Assembly: GCA_913020235.1 (NCBI GenBank)
Contig: CAJWBT010000009.1
Location: forward strand, 1 to 18,950
Source of the DNA: an uncultured Chloroflexota bacterium
GTDB lineage: Bacteria; Chloroflexota; Dehalococcoidia; UBA3495
Length of the DNA: 18,950 nt
Direction: 5' to 3'
Position numbers and translations under genes: made by a program. Under the pieces are notes generated by a model, which worked only from the letters and a program-made list of their open reading frames with translations, did not search any database and was not told where the DNA came from. Positions 1-8,202 of this stretch are shown here, in pieces (position 1 is the first letter of the stretch; every line of letters starts with the position of its first letter).

Positions 1-1703
1 TCCCGGACCGCCAGACCTGGCGGTGCTTCGGGGCTTGCGCGGATGGCGGCGACCTCTTTTCATTCGTCATGCGGGCGGAGAACCTGGGGTTCGCCGAAGC
101 ATTGAAGCGCCTGTCCCAGCAGGCCGGGGTGGCCTTGCCCAGCCGGGAGCGCCGCACCCAGCAGCAGGGTGCGTTTCAGATCAACGAAGCTGCCCGGAGT
201 TACTACCAGGAGGTCTTGGCCTCCGGCCAGGGCTCCGAAGCCCGGGCCTACCTGGATCGGAGAGGACTGTCCGTCCAAAGCATAGACGCCTTCGAACTGG
301 GCCTCAGCCCGCGAGATGGAGAGTCGCTGAAGAACTACTTGGGCAAAATGGGGTACTCCCCGGAGCAGTTGGCCCAGGCCGGGGTGGTCCGCATTTCGGA
401 CAACGGGTGGCCCCGCGACCTCTTCAGAGGCCGGCTGATGATACCGATCAGAAACCGCCAGGGGGAGCTGAGCGGCTTCGGAGGGCGGACGCTGGACCAG
501 TCGAATCCCAAGTACCTAAACTCGCCCAGAAGCCCGGTCTTCGATAAGAGCCGCCTCCTGTACGCCCTGCATTTGGCCAAAGAGGAGGCCGGCGCGAAAG
601 GACTGGTGGTAGTGGAAGGGTACATGGACGCCATAGCGGCCCACGAGCATGGGTTCCGCAACGTGGTGGCCTCCATGGGGACGGCCCTCACCGAGCACCA
701 GGTGGCCGACATCCGCCGACTCACCAATAGCGTCACCATGGCCCTGGATGCCGACACGGCCGGCCAGCAGGCCACCTTGCGCAGCCTGGAGACTTCTTGG
801 AAGGCCATCCAGGTCCGGGAAGCGGGCACGGCCCGCGGCATCACCATGTACCGGCGAGAGGAGATGCCGGAGATCAAGATCGCGGTGTTGCCCCAAGGTC
901 AGGACCCGGACGAGGTCATCCGGCGGTCCCCCGAAGAGTGGGAACGCCTGGTTGAGGGCGGGATGCCCCTGATGGAGTATCTTTTTGATGCTCTGTCGGC
1001 CCAGGTGGACCCGGCGACCCCCCAGGGCAAGGCGCGGATGGTGGAACTGCTTTTCCCCTTGATCGCCGCGGTGCCGGAGGCTACCCAGCAAGACCACTAC
1101 TTTCAGGCGCTGGCCGAGCGTCTGGGCGTTACCCAGGAGACTTTGCGGGCCACCATAGGCAGGCCCTCGGCGGCCCGGCGGAATCGCGGCGCGGCCTCCC
1201 AGGCCCGGGCGGCTACGCCGTCGCCCTTCGCCAAGCTGGACCGCGACCCCGTTGAGGATTATTGCCTGGCGCTGTTGCTGGGACACCAGGAGATGCAAGA
1301 AGCGGCCGGGGACCTGCGGCCCGAGTACTTTCGCCGGCTGGAAAACCGGGAGATATTCAACCAGTGGTCGCGCGTATGCCAGGGGCATGGGGACGAGCCT
1401 CCGCTGGCGCCGCTCCAGGCAGTCCTGGATGAGGAGTTGGCCGAACACCTGGAGACCCTGGTCCAAAAGGAACTCCCGCCTTTGGATCGCTCTCACCGCG
1501 TGGCGGCCTTCCAGGATGCGGTCCATCGCCTGGAGGAGCGGTTCCTCAGGGAGCTGAAGGTGGAAGAGCAGATCAAGTTTGCTGAAGCCCCGCCGGACCT
1601 GCTGGAGGAGTCTCACCAGGAGGTTCTGGAGGTAAACCAACGTTTAAAGAGAAATCAGGACATGCGCGGCACGCTGGCGCAGGACACTTTACGAGGCGGG
1701 TGA
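1..1703 (+). CDS. dnaG: DNA primase DnaG, 5'-truncated by window edge
   Basis: DnaG makes the RNA primers for DNA replication together with the replicative helicase. The frame is open from the window edge (first full codon at 3), so the true start and the first half of the CHC2 zinc finger lie outside; 566 residues are visible. Reading begins inside the zinc-binding domain with WRCFGACADGGDLFSF, the second ligand pair, here spaced CX3C instead of the usual CX2C. The catalytic core follows with the YLNSPRSPVFDKSRLLYAL stretch at about 510-570. The TOPRIM domain has its glutamate in VVVEGYMDA (codon 615-617) and the metal-binding aspartates in ALDADTAG (747-755). The last 200 or so residues are the variable helicase-interacting region. 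The ATG at 69 is internal, not the start. The stop is 6 nt before rpoD, so the two are very likely cotranscribed. Identification is secure from the motifs. Confidence 0.96.
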   Translation, partial: PDRQTWRCFGACADGGDLFSFVMRAENLGFAEALKRLSQQAGVALPSRERRTQQQGAFQINEAARSYYQEVLASGQGSEARAYLDRRGLSVQSIDAFELGLSPRDGESLKNYLGKMGYSPEQLAQAGVVRISDNGWPRDLFRGRLMIPIRNRQGELSGFGGRTLDQSNPKYLNSPRSPVFDKSRLLYALHLAKEEAGAKGLVVVEGYMDAIAAHEHGFRNVVASMGTALTEHQVADIRRLTNSVTMALDADTAGQQATLRSLETSWKAIQVREAGTARGITMYRREEMPEIKIAVLPQGQDPDEVIRRSPEEWERLVEGGMPLMEYLFDALSAQVDPATPQGKARMVELLFPLIAAVPEATQQDHYFQALAERLGVTQETLRATIGRPSAARRNRGAASQARAATPSPFAKLDRDPVEDYCLALLLGHQEMQEAAGDLRPEYFRRLENREIFNQWSRVCQGHGDEPPLAPLQAVLDEELAEHLETLVQKELPPLDRSHRVAAFQDAVHRLEERFLRELKVEEQIKFAEAPPDLLEESHQEVLEVNQRLKRNQDMRGTLAQDTLRGG

Positions 1704-1709
1704 CACTAG

Positions 1710-3284
1710 ATGGCACGACGTAGCAACGGTCGAGAACTCAATCCGGAGGATTTCGTGGAAAAGGGGGAGGATGCCGAGGATGGTAACAAGCTCATGGAGA
1801 TCATCCGGGCTGTGAAGGGAACCGACGACGAAGGCTTGGGCGAGGCCGGCGGTCCGCCCGGGCAGCAGTCGGGGCTTGCTGTGGAATCCGTCGACGAGCA
1901 GTGGGAAGAGCCCACCGCTCGCGGGTCTGTGGTCGGCGCGCCCCCGGACTCGCCGGGGGAGGTGGAGAACGAGGAGCCGGACTGGGAACCCGAAGCGGAG
2001 ACGCTGGAGGTGCTGGACGACCCCGTCCGGATGTACCTGCGAGAAATAGGGCGGGTCCGCCTGCTGACGTCCACCGACGAGCGGGTCCTGGCCCGCAAGA
2101 TTGAAGGCGGCAAGCACCTGCAAGGCTTGCAAACGGAGCTAGTTGCCCTGGAGGGCCGCCCGCCCCGGTCTTGGGAAATCACCCGGGCGCTGTTGCGACG
2201 GCTGATGGCGGCTTCGCCATTGGTGGTGGCCCTCAGTGAACAGCTGGGTTTGCCCCATAGCCTGACCCTTTCCCAGGTAACCGACCATCCCAAACTCCGG
2301 AACGCCATCGACGCCGGGCTGTCCGTGGACTTGATAGCCGCCGTGGGCGAGTCCCTGGGCGAGTACCCGGAAAGCGTTTACGGACGGGTCATCAACCTCT
2401 CCCTGAGCAGCTGGCTGCTTCCTCCGGACGCCATCGACGTGTTGGAGGACTGTACCCTCGACGAGCTGGGTACGGCCTTGAGCCTGCCGGAGTGCTCGGC
2501 CGAGCTGCAGCAACTGGACACACTGTTCCGGGCCTACTTCAAGCGTATCGACGCTGAAAGCGACCGGGCCCAGGGACACCTGACCGAGGCCAACCTGCGG
2601 CTGGTGGTGAGCGTGGCCAAGAAATACATCGGCCGGGGCATGGCGCTCCTGGACATGATTCAGGAGGGCAACATCGGCTTGATCCGGGCGGTGGAGAAAT
2701 TTGATTATCGTAAGGGCTACAAGTTCAGCACCTATGCCACCTGGTGGATCCGGCAGGCCATCACCCGGGCTATCGCCGACCAGGCCAGGACGATCCGCAT
2801 CCCGGTCCACATGGTGGAGACCATCAACAAGCTGATGCGGCAGCATCGGAGGCTGCTCCAGGAGTACGGCCGGGAACCCACGCCGGAGGAGATCGGCCTC
2901 GCCATGGAAATCGGCCCGGAAAAGGTGGAGGAGATCCTGAAAATCTCCCAGGAGCCCGTTTCCCTGGAAACACCCATAGGAGAAGAAGAAGACTCCCACC
3001 TGGGGGACTTTATCGAAGACCGGAACGCGCCGGCGCCGGCCGATGCCGCCTCTTTCCAGCTCCTGAAAGAGCAAGTGGATGAGGTGCTCCACACCTTGAC
3101 CGAACGGGAAGCCCGGGTTTTGCAGCTACGGTTCGGCCTTGAAGACGGCCGCAGCCGCACCTTGGAGGAGGTCGGCCGGGAGTTTGGGGTGACGCGGGAG
3201 CGTATCCGCCAGATCGAAGCCAAGGCGCTGCGAAAGCTGCGCCATCCCACCCGCTCACGCAAACTCAGAGACTTCCTGGAGTAA
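1710..3284 (+). CDS. rpoD: Primary sigma factor RpoD/SigA (sigma-70)
   Basis: This is the 524-residue principal sigma factor, which directs RNA polymerase to housekeeping promoters. An acidic N-terminus of about 100 residues precedes region 1.2 ([18 protein letters not shown], about 103-120). A non-conserved insert of about 150 residues follows, typical of primary rather than alternative sigma factors. Region 2 (about 285-365) has [37 protein letters not shown] and the -10-reading [17 protein letters not shown]. Region 3.0 carries [11 protein letters not shown] with the His and Glu linked to extended -10 recognition. Region 4 (about 450-524) ends in the -35-reading helix-turn-helix [18 protein letters not shown]. 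Start ATG 1710 lies just after the dnaG stop with a weak GAGG about 13 nt upstream. dnaG-rpoD is the classic macromolecular-synthesis arrangement. Several promoters in this window (TGN-TATAAT types) fit recognition by this protein. Confidence 0.97.
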   Translation: MARRSNGRELNPEDFVEKGEDAEDGNKLMEIIRAVKGTDDEGLGEAGGPPGQQSGLAVESVDEQWEEPTARGSVVGAPPDSPGEVENEEPDWEPEAETLEVLDDPVRMYLREIGRVRLLTSTDERVLARKIEGGKHLQGLQTELVALEGRPPRSWEITRALLRRLMAASPLVVALSEQLGLPHSLTLSQVTDHPKLRNAIDAGLSVDLIAAVGESLGEYPESVYGRVINLSLSSWLLPPDAIDVLEDCTLDELGTALSLPECSAELQQLDTLFRAYFKRIDAESDRAQGHLTEANLRLVVSVAKKYIGRGMALLDMIQEGNIGLIRAVEKFDYRKGYKFSTYATWWIRQAITRAIADQARTIRIPVHMVETINKLMRQHRRLLQEYGREPTPEEIGLAMEIGPEKVEEILKISQEPVSLETPIGEEEDSHLGDFIEDRNAPAPADAASFQLLKEQVDEVLHTLTEREARVLQLRFGLEDGRSRTLEEVGREFGVTRERIRQIEAKALRKLRHPTRSRKLRDFLE

Positions 3285-3382
3285 GCACGGCGGCGGTTTC
3301 GGCCGATGTGGGCGGTTGGGGGAATGGCAGAGGGGTACCGTAAGGCCCTCAGCAAAGTGGCTAATGGCCGCGCTCGAATTGC

Positions 3383-3412
3383 TTGTAACTCGGAAAGCGT
3401 GGGTGATATACT
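3383..3412 (+). promoter_or_regulatory. Sigma-70 promoter, extended -10, for the zinc-ribbon gene
   Basis: TTGTAA at 3383-3388 and TATACT at 3407-3412 are 18 nt apart, and the -10 box is preceded by TGA (extended -10, 3404-3406). Transcription would start near 3419, about 25 nt before the GTG start at 3444. An alternative -35, TTGCTT at 3379, gives a poorer 22-nt spacer. The small downstream gene can therefore be transcribed independently of dnaG-rpoD. Confidence 0.6.
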
Positions 3413-3443
3413 CGTCCCGAATACGATTTGGGAGGAGGAATAC

Positions 3444-3656
3444 GTGGAAGAGTGGGGGATACCCAAATGCCTAAAGTGTGATGTCGGCTCATTGGTTCCA
3501 TTATCCGATTATGGCGGTCAGGGTGCGTCCGTTCATTACAAAGCGTGGGTCTGTATCAATCCGAGTTGCGGGTTCAACCTCAAGATTCGCAATGGCGATA
3601 TCTACCTGAACGAGCCTATTGCCCCCGGCGGTATGTCCCCTTCCCGGGTCCGCTAG
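3444..3656 (+). CDS. Small zinc-ribbon protein, function unknown
   Basis: This 70-residue protein belongs to no family I can name. It has two cysteine pairs, CLKC near the N-terminus and CINPSC about 28 residues on, separated by an aromatic stretch ([18 protein letters not shown]). That spacing fits a compact zinc ribbon binding one Zn2+, as in small nucleic-acid- or protein-binding modules. The start is taken as GTG 3444 because a near-perfect Shine-Dalgarno GGAGGAGG (3431-3438) sits 5 nt upstream and a promoter ends at 3412. A longer frame from ATG 3306 would run through that promoter and is less likely. It lies between rpoD and the sortase gene on the same strand but has its own promoter. 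Role in transcription is only a guess from context. Confidence 0.7.
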   Translation: MEEWGIPKCLKCDVGSLVPLSDYGGQGASVHYKAWVCINPSCGFNLKIRNGDIYLNEPIAPGGMSPSRVR

Positions 3657-3803
3657 TGCTCCTCGGGCCAAGCCCGCTGGAGCCGGACTCCGCAAACACT
3701 CCCAGGCCTCTTCGGTGGTGGGAGGCGCGGGGCTCCACAAAAGCCAAGTGCGGAAGCAGATCTTCACAGATTCGTTTTCTCATTTCCGGGTGAAGGAGGC
3801 GCC

Positions 3804-4787
3804 ATGGAAGCCGGTTACGACTACCTATTACTGCGCGGGCGCCTGCAGCAGCGGTTCTTCAAATTCACAGGTATATTCGTTCTTCTTACGGGTGCGGTGC
3901 TGCTGGCAACTGGTGGGGCATACTACGGCTACGCGGCCAAGGCTCGGGCCGACCTGGAAAACCTGAACGTTACCGTGCCCGGCGGGCTCGCGGACCAGCT
4001 AACGTCCGTTCTGGAGCAGCCGGGCCAAGGCTCGCAGATCGCTTTGGGCTCCGAAGCGGCAGGCGGGTTGGACGGGCAGGGGGAAGGCGCCAACGCGGCG
4101 TCGCTGGCGGCCGCCGCGGTTTACCGGTCCCCGTCGGTGGAGGGGTCGGCCATGTTGCTGCCTGCAATCTCTGCCGCCGCCATCAGCAGCCAACGGCTGT
4201 ATCCGGGCGAATCGTTGGGGGCCGGCTCCTGGAGTAACCCCCTGGGGTACGAGCCGCACTCCTATCGAGAACAGCTCCTGCTTCAGGGCTTCACCCCGGT
4301 CGAATTAGGCCATGAGGTACCCGGGGACCGGCTGGCGGCTGCCGAGCGGATCATCGTGCCCTCAATCGGCGTCGACTCGGAGGTCTCCGAGCTGGCGATC
4401 CTGAATCTGAGCGGCAGCCGGGCTTATGAGACGCCCGACAATGTCGTGGGCCACATCCCGGAGACCGCCAACGCTGGGGAAGCCGGCAGCTCGTGGTTCT
4501 TTGGCCACACGGAAAGCCCAACCATGGGAGAGGGCTCGGTCTTTTTCGACCTGCGTAAGATACCCGACAAGCTCCGTGCCGGCGAAGAGGTCTTCATCAT
4601 TACGGACAACGGCCAGGAGCAATACCTGTACCGCGCCACCTCGTCTCAGGTGGTGCAGCAGGACGACATGAGGCTGTACGACACCGGCCGGGCCACCATC
4701 CACCTGGTTTCCTGCGTGCCCCGCCTGGTCTACGACCACCGGCTGGTCGTCACCGGTGAGCTGATAGCTTGGAAAGGCAGGACCTGA
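3804..4787 (+). CDS. Membrane-anchored sortase family transpeptidase
   Basis: This is a 327-residue cysteine transpeptidase of the sortase fold, which joins surface proteins to the envelope or to each other. One N-terminal membrane helix (about 18-37, GIFVLLTGAVLLATGG) anchors it. A long Ala/Gly/Ser-rich linker (about 45-180) leads to the C-terminal sortase beta-barrel (about 185-325). The catalytic set is visible: His235 in WFFGHTESP, Cys304 in HLVSCVPRLVYDHRLVV, and Arg313 (or Arg307) after it. Start ATG 3804 has AAGGAGG at 3793-3799. No LPxTG-like sorting signal was seen in any other protein of the window, so substrates must be elsewhere. The linker is longer than in typical class A-D enzymes, and I do not assign a class. 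The 3657-3803 stretch upstream shows no convincing promoter. The gene is convergent with the CBS-domain gene that follows. Confidence 0.88.
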   Translation: MEAGYDYLLLRGRLQQRFFKFTGIFVLLTGAVLLATGGAYYGYAAKARADLENLNVTVPGGLADQLTSVLEQPGQGSQIALGSEAAGGLDGQGEGANAASLAAAAVYRSPSVEGSAMLLPAISAAAISSQRLYPGESLGAGSWSNPLGYEPHSYREQLLLQGFTPVELGHEVPGDRLAAAERIIVPSIGVDSEVSELAILNLSGSRAYETPDNVVGHIPETANAGEAGSSWFFGHTESPTMGEGSVFFDLRKIPDKLRAGEEVFIITDNGQEQYLYRATSSQVVQQDDMRLYDTGRATIHLVSCVPRLVYDHRLVVTGELIAWKGRT

Positions 4788-4883
4788 CGCCGAGTCGCCG
4801 CTTCAGCCCTCCGTCCGGACCCGTCGAACCGCGGTGAAGGTACTCGAGCCGCCACCCGGCAACCGCCTCAAAGCCGCAGATAT

Positions 4884-6101
4884 CTAGGAGGCTGGGGCGG
4901 ACGGGTTTTCGGCGATTCGCTCAATGCGGAGCTTGCGGAGGCGGCGGCCCAGTATCGAAACGACCTCTATTCGCAGGTGATCGGTGACTATCACGTCGCC
5001 AACCTGAGGGATTTTGCCCAGGGCCTGGTAGACGTAGCCGCCCACGGTATCCACGTCCGTGCTGCCAAGGCGGGTGGCCAGCAGCTCCTCAACGTTTTCG
5101 GTGGTCACTCCGGCGTCGACCAGCACCGCGCCGTCCGGCAGATAGACCACCCGGGACTCCCGGGTGCGGGTAAACTCGTCTTCGATCTCGCCGACGATCT
5201 CCTCCAGCACGTCTTCCATGGTGACCAGACCCTCGGTGCCCCCATACTCGTCCACCACGATGGCCATTTGAATGCCCTTGTCCTGTAGCTCCTCCAGAAG
5301 ATCGTCCAGGCGCTTGGTTTCGGGAATGATGAATGCCGGGCGAACGAGATCGCGCAGGCTAGTTCCCGGTTTGCCGCGGGCCAGGAACTCCATCACTTCC
5401 CGGAAGTGGACGATGCCCAGAATGTGGTCGATGGTGTCCTCGTAGACCGGAAGGCGGCTATTGCCGCCCTGGGTCATCAGCTCGGCCACCTGAGCCAGGG
5501 TAGCGTCGGCCTCCACCGACACCATGTCCAGGCGGGGCACCATGATTTCACGGGCGGTGGTAACGTCCAGGCGCAGGATTGACCGAAGCATCTCCCGGTC
5601 CCGCTGGTCCAGACTGACCAGGTCGGCTTCGGTGATTACCGGCTCCTCCCGCTCCGGGAACAGGTCCCCGGCACCGTCTTCTCTGCCGCCGTTGCCAGGG
5701 CGGCCGTTGCCCCCTGCTCCGGCCCCGCCGTCCGTTCCCCCTGGAACCGCCCGCGATTGGGTGCGGCGCCAGGGAGAGGCCAAGCGCGGCCGGCGTGAAG
5801 CGATGTAGGCAACTACCCGGTCGACGACGATCAGTGAAAGGAGAAGGCCAAATGCCAGGAAAGAGGCGGGCCACCAGCTTGTGGTCCCGGTACTGTGGAG
5901 AAGCGCCAGGCCCGACAGTGCGGCGGCAATGACGCTCCCGTAGGTAAGCCAGGGAAGGATTCGGCCGGCCCATTGATAGGGCCGGCCCCTTCTAGGGGAG
6001 GCGTTGGTCGAGGTCCTAGCGTGGTGGGCCAGACTCAGGTAGGAGAAAAGAAGGAGGGAAGCGACGAAGACTGGCGCTGATGGTAAATAGTCTGTATCCA
6101 A
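4884..6101 (-). CDS. CorC/HlyC-type membrane protein with CBS pair
   Basis: This 405-residue membrane protein is of the CNNM/CorC-HlyC superfamily, commonly annotated as hemolysin or Mg2+/Co2+ efflux protein; the real transported ion is unproven. Order: three hydrophobic helices (about 10-27, 48-68 and 76-98), a Gly-rich linker (about 118-145), and a CBS pair (about 165-290) with TAREIMVPRLDMVSVE, NSRLPVYEDTIDHILGIVH and IVVDEYGGTEGLVTMEDVLEE. Last is the CorC_HlyC transporter-associated domain (about 310-395) with DTVGGYVYQALGKIPQVGD. The start is TTG (complement of 6099-6101), supported by a TAGGGGGA Shine-Dalgarno (complement of 6106-6113) and by the first membrane helix. The membrane part lacks a recognisable full-length DUF21 signature and is short. 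It lies 64 nt downstream of glmU on the same strand and is probably cotranscribed. Confidence 0.88.
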   Translation of the reverse strand: MDTDYLPSAPVFVASLLLFSYLSLAHHARTSTNASPRRGRPYQWAGRILPWLTYGSVIAAALSGLALLHSTGTTSWWPASFLAFGLLLSLIVVDRVVAYIASRRPRLASPWRRTQSRAVPGGTDGGAGAGGNGRPGNGGREDGAGDLFPEREEPVITEADLVSLDQRDREMLRSILRLDVTTAREIMVPRLDMVSVEADATLAQVAELMTQGGNSRLPVYEDTIDHILGIVHFREVMEFLARGKPGTSLRDLVRPAFIIPETKRLDDLLEELQDKGIQMAIVVDEYGGTEGLVTMEDVLEEIVGEIEDEFTRTRESRVVYLPDGAVLVDAGVTTENVEELLATRLGSTDVDTVGGYVYQALGKIPQVGDVIVTDHLRIEVVSILGRRLRKLRIERIAENPSAPAS

Positions 6102-6145
6102 TGCTTCCCCCTACCGGACGCCTGCGTTCCGGGAAGGGAATCCCA

Positions 6146-6159
6146 CGGGGTTTACCCCG
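6146..6159 (-). other. Small hairpin between glmU and the CBS-domain gene
   Basis: CGGGG-TTTA-CCCCG is a perfect 5-bp stem with a 4-nt loop just after the glmU stop. No T-run follows on the minus strand, so it is a weak terminator candidate at best. It may only attenuate or process the glmU transcript. Confidence 0.3.
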
Positions 6160-6165
6160 GTTAAG

Positions 6166-7524
6166 TCAGTCGGGTCTATCATTCTTGACCATTATTCTAG
6201 CAGGAACACCGACCGCCAGTCTACCTGGAGGTACATCCCGGGTCACCACCGCCCCCGCTCCGGTAATAGCGCCCGCTCCAACGGTAACCGGGGCCACCAG
6301 CATCGTGTCGCAGCCGATAAAGGCCCCCGCCTCGATGACGGTGCGGTGTTTGTCTTTGCCATCGTAATTGCAGGTAATCATGCCTGCGCCCAGGTTCGCT
6401 CCGGCGCCGATGGACGCGTCTCCCACGTAGCCAAAATGGCCCATCACCGCATCCGACGCGAACCGGCTCTGCTTTACCTCGACATAATTGCCGATGTGAA
6501 CCCCGGATTCCAGGTACGCTCCGGGCCGCAGGTGGCTGAAGGGACCGATTTCTACATCGTCTTCCATCTCCGCCTCCTCCAACGCGGAAGCAGTCACCCG
6601 GCACCGGTGGCCGACCTTCGAGTCCCGGATAGTGGAGCCCGGCCCGATCTCGCACCCTTCGCCGATACTGGTCCGGCCTAGCAGCATCGTATTGGGCAGG
6701 AGCACCGTATCCTGTCCGATGGCCACGCCGGAGTCGATGAATACGGAAGCCGGGTCGACCATGGTGACACCCGCCAGCATCCAGTGCTCACGGATGCGCT
6801 GGCGTTGCGCCGCCTCCACCCGGGCGAGTTGGAGACGGTCGTTGACGCCTTGAAGCTCCCCCGGGTCCGCGGCGGCCACCCCGTGGACCTTCGCGCCACC
6901 CGCCGCACCGATGCTTGCCAGCGAGGTGAGGTACCGTTCGCCGTTGGGGCTTGGTTCAACACGTTCCAGGTTCTCCCAAACCCAGGGCGCCGAGAAGCAG
7001 TAGACGCCACCGTTGAACTCCCCCGACAGTTCGGAAGTCCGCGGGTCATCGGCAGCCTCAACGATGTCGATCACCTGTCCGGAGTCATTCCGAAAAACCC
7101 GGCCCCAGTCGCCGACCGAGGGGGCAATGCCGGTGAGCAGGGTCATGTCGCCAGAGGCGTCAACGTGGGACGACACCAGACCCTTGACGGTGTCCGCCCG
7201 GAGCAGAGGACAATCGGCCCCCAGCACCAGGAGGTGGTCCACCTTCCCCTGAAGTATCTCGGCGGTGCGGCCCATAGCGTCACCTGTCCCCAACGCCGAC
7301 GGCTGAGTGACGTACTCCACGTCTGGTCCCAGCAACTCCCGGACCGCAGAGGCGCCGGTGGGAGATACCACGACCACTAGCCGCCGGATTCCCACCTGGC
7401 GCAGCAGCTCCAGCGGGTAGCGAATCATTTCCTTCCCACAGACCCGGTGCAACACCTTGGGAAGCCGGGATCTCATTCTCACGCCCATTCCAGCGGCTAG
7501 CACAACTCCGGCCCACCGGTCCAT
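6166..7524 (-). CDS. glmU: Bifunctional GlmU: GlcN-1-P acetyltransferase / GlcNAc-1-P uridyltransferase
   Basis: GlmU makes UDP-N-acetylglucosamine in the cytoplasm: it acetylates glucosamine-1-phosphate with acetyl-CoA and then transfers UMP from UTP. The N-terminal Rossmann pyrophosphorylase domain shows GVVLAAGMGVRMRSRLPKVL, QPSALGTGDA, LGADCPLL and GEFNGGVY. The C-terminal left-handed beta-helix acetyltransferase has many hexapeptide repeats, then GNYVEVKQSRFA, the catalytic His in MGHFGYVGDASIG, and ITCNYDGKDKHRTVIE. At 452 residues it is of normal length. The start is set at the ATG complementary to 7522-7524, not 13 codons upstream, because AGAGGTG (complement of 7530-7536) is a well-placed Shine-Dalgarno and homology begins there. 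Departures from consensus are GMGVRM for GxGTRM and GTGDA for GTGHA. It leads an operon with the CBS-domain gene. Confidence 0.94.
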   Translation of the reverse strand: MDRWAGVVLAAGMGVRMRSRLPKVLHRVCGKEMIRYPLELLRQVGIRRLVVVVSPTGASAVRELLGPDVEYVTQPSALGTGDAMGRTAEILQGKVDHLLVLGADCPLLRADTVKGLVSSHVDASGDMTLLTGIAPSVGDWGRVFRNDSGQVIDIVEAADDPRTSELSGEFNGGVYCFSAPWVWENLERVEPSPNGERYLTSLASIGAAGGAKVHGVAAADPGELQGVNDRLQLARVEAAQRQRIREHWMLAGVTMVDPASVFIDSGVAIGQDTVLLPNTMLLGRTSIGEGCEIGPGSTIRDSKVGHRCRVTASALEEAEMEDDVEIGPFSHLRPGAYLESGVHIGNYVEVKQSRFASDAVMGHFGYVGDASIGAGANLGAGMITCNYDGKDKHRTVIEAGAFIGCDTMLVAPVTVGAGAITGAGAVVTRDVPPGRLAVGVPARIMVKNDRPD

Positions 7525-7588
7525 CGCGGCACCTCTCGAAGAAACTCCCAAGGCCGGGACCACGCCGGCGAGTCCGCCCTACCGTGCT

Positions 7589-7640
7589 GTCCGGCCTTTC
7601 GGACGGGTCCCATGGAGTATGGGGTGTGGCTCCGGGACCC
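7589..7640 (-). promoter_or_regulatory. Structured 5' leader of glmU
   Basis: The roughly 117-nt leader between the predicted transcription start and the glmU start contains two adjacent stem-forming inverted repeats. GTCCG (7589-7593) pairs with CGGAC (7600-7604), and GGGTCCC (7605-7611) pairs with GGGACCC (7634-7640). I recognise no known riboswitch or T-box. The fold may affect translation or stability of the glmU message. Inference from pairing only. Confidence 0.35.
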
Positions 7641-7648
7641 GGCGCCTA

Positions 7649-7657
7649 ATTATACCA
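7649..7657 (-). promoter_or_regulatory. Extended -10 promoter for glmU operon
   Basis: On the minus strand the sequence reads TGG-TATAAT (complement of 7657-7649), a perfect -10 box with the TGN extension. I see no good -35 about 17 nt upstream, as often happens with extended -10 promoters. A start near 7642 gives a leader of about 117 nt. Confidence 0.55.
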
Positions 7658-7785
7658 GTGGGAGAGGAGGCGCTGCCTTACCCCGTTTCTCCTTCCACCG
7701 AGCCGTCGAGCCCGCGAATCCGGCCGGCAGCCCGACAAAACCGGTGCCGGTTGCAGCGTGATGGGCGGCGTCCTCTCCCGCAGTA

Positions 7786-7810
7786 AGGACGATAAGACGA
7801 TAGGACGATA
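7786..7810. repeat. Short tandem repeat, GGACGATA-type, three copies
   Basis: Three adjacent near-identical copies: AGGACGATA, AGACGATA, GGACGATA. Seen directly. It resembles slippage-generated sequence in an intergenic region. Confidence 0.75.
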
Positions 7811-7837
7811 GGAGGGCTGGTGTGGCCGGTGGGCGCG

Positions 7838-7889
7838 AAGAAGTCGAACCGGGAAGTCGAATCGGGAAGTCGAATCGGGAGGTCGAATC
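7838..7889. repeat. 13-bp tandem repeat, four copies
   Basis: The unit is GGGAAGTCGAATC. Copies start at 7838 (degenerate), 7851, 7864 and 7877; the second and third are identical and the fourth has one change. The period is not a multiple of three and the tract is not in a gene. Confidence 0.85.
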
Positions 7890-8128
7890 AGGGATACGCC
7901 CGGCCCGACGAGCTATGCGGTGAGCTTCGACAGACAGGCGAGAGCTATCTGCGGACACCCCGGTCCGCCCGGCGGCGAAGCAAAAGGGTATCGACACCGT
8001 GGGATCCCGGGGTACCCGCCGGAACATGAGACCGGAGGGTGCGGGCAGAGACCCTGTTGCGCCAGCCATGGGACCGCCTGCCAACACCCGAGCGTTGGCC
8101 AGCGGATGGCGACGGGAAAGGCCCGGAC

Positions 8129-8167
8129 ACGCTCGCCGACGAAACCGTCGGTACCGGCGGCGAGCGT
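8129..8167 (-). terminator. GC-rich hairpin downstream of the coiled-coil gene
   Basis: ACGCTCGCC (8129-8137) is perfectly complementary to GGCGAGCGT (8159-8167), and an inner CCGACG/CGTCGG hairpin can also form. It lies 36 nt past the stop codon of the minus-strand coiled-coil gene. No U-run follows, so intrinsic termination is possible but unproven. Confidence 0.4.
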
Positions 8168-8202
8168 CCTTGATGCGCACTTGGCTTAAGAAGGGACGCA
8201 GG

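Larger units (their letters stand above)
7658..8202. other. Non-coding stretch between glmU promoter and coiled-coil gene
   Basis: About 545 nt with no credible gene. Reading frames here are Arg/Pro/Ser-rich shadows of GC-rich DNA. It contains two short tandem repeat tracts (7786-7810 and 7838-7889) and a hairpin (8129-8167) behind the coiled-coil gene. Nothing else recognised. Confidence 0.6.

Noticed and set aside
516..1640. Long minus-strand open frame of 374 codons
   Set aside because: It is antisense to dnaG, whose motifs are unambiguous, and its translation shows only the bias of a high-GC shadow frame.
2139..3092. Minus-strand open frame antisense to rpoD
   Set aside because: Overlaps the conserved sigma regions 2-4; no domain seen in the translation.
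7525..7600. T-box-like AGGGCGGACTCG in the glmU leader
   Set aside because: Too few matches to the T-box consensus, and the gene is not an aminoacyl-tRNA synthetase or amino-acid gene.
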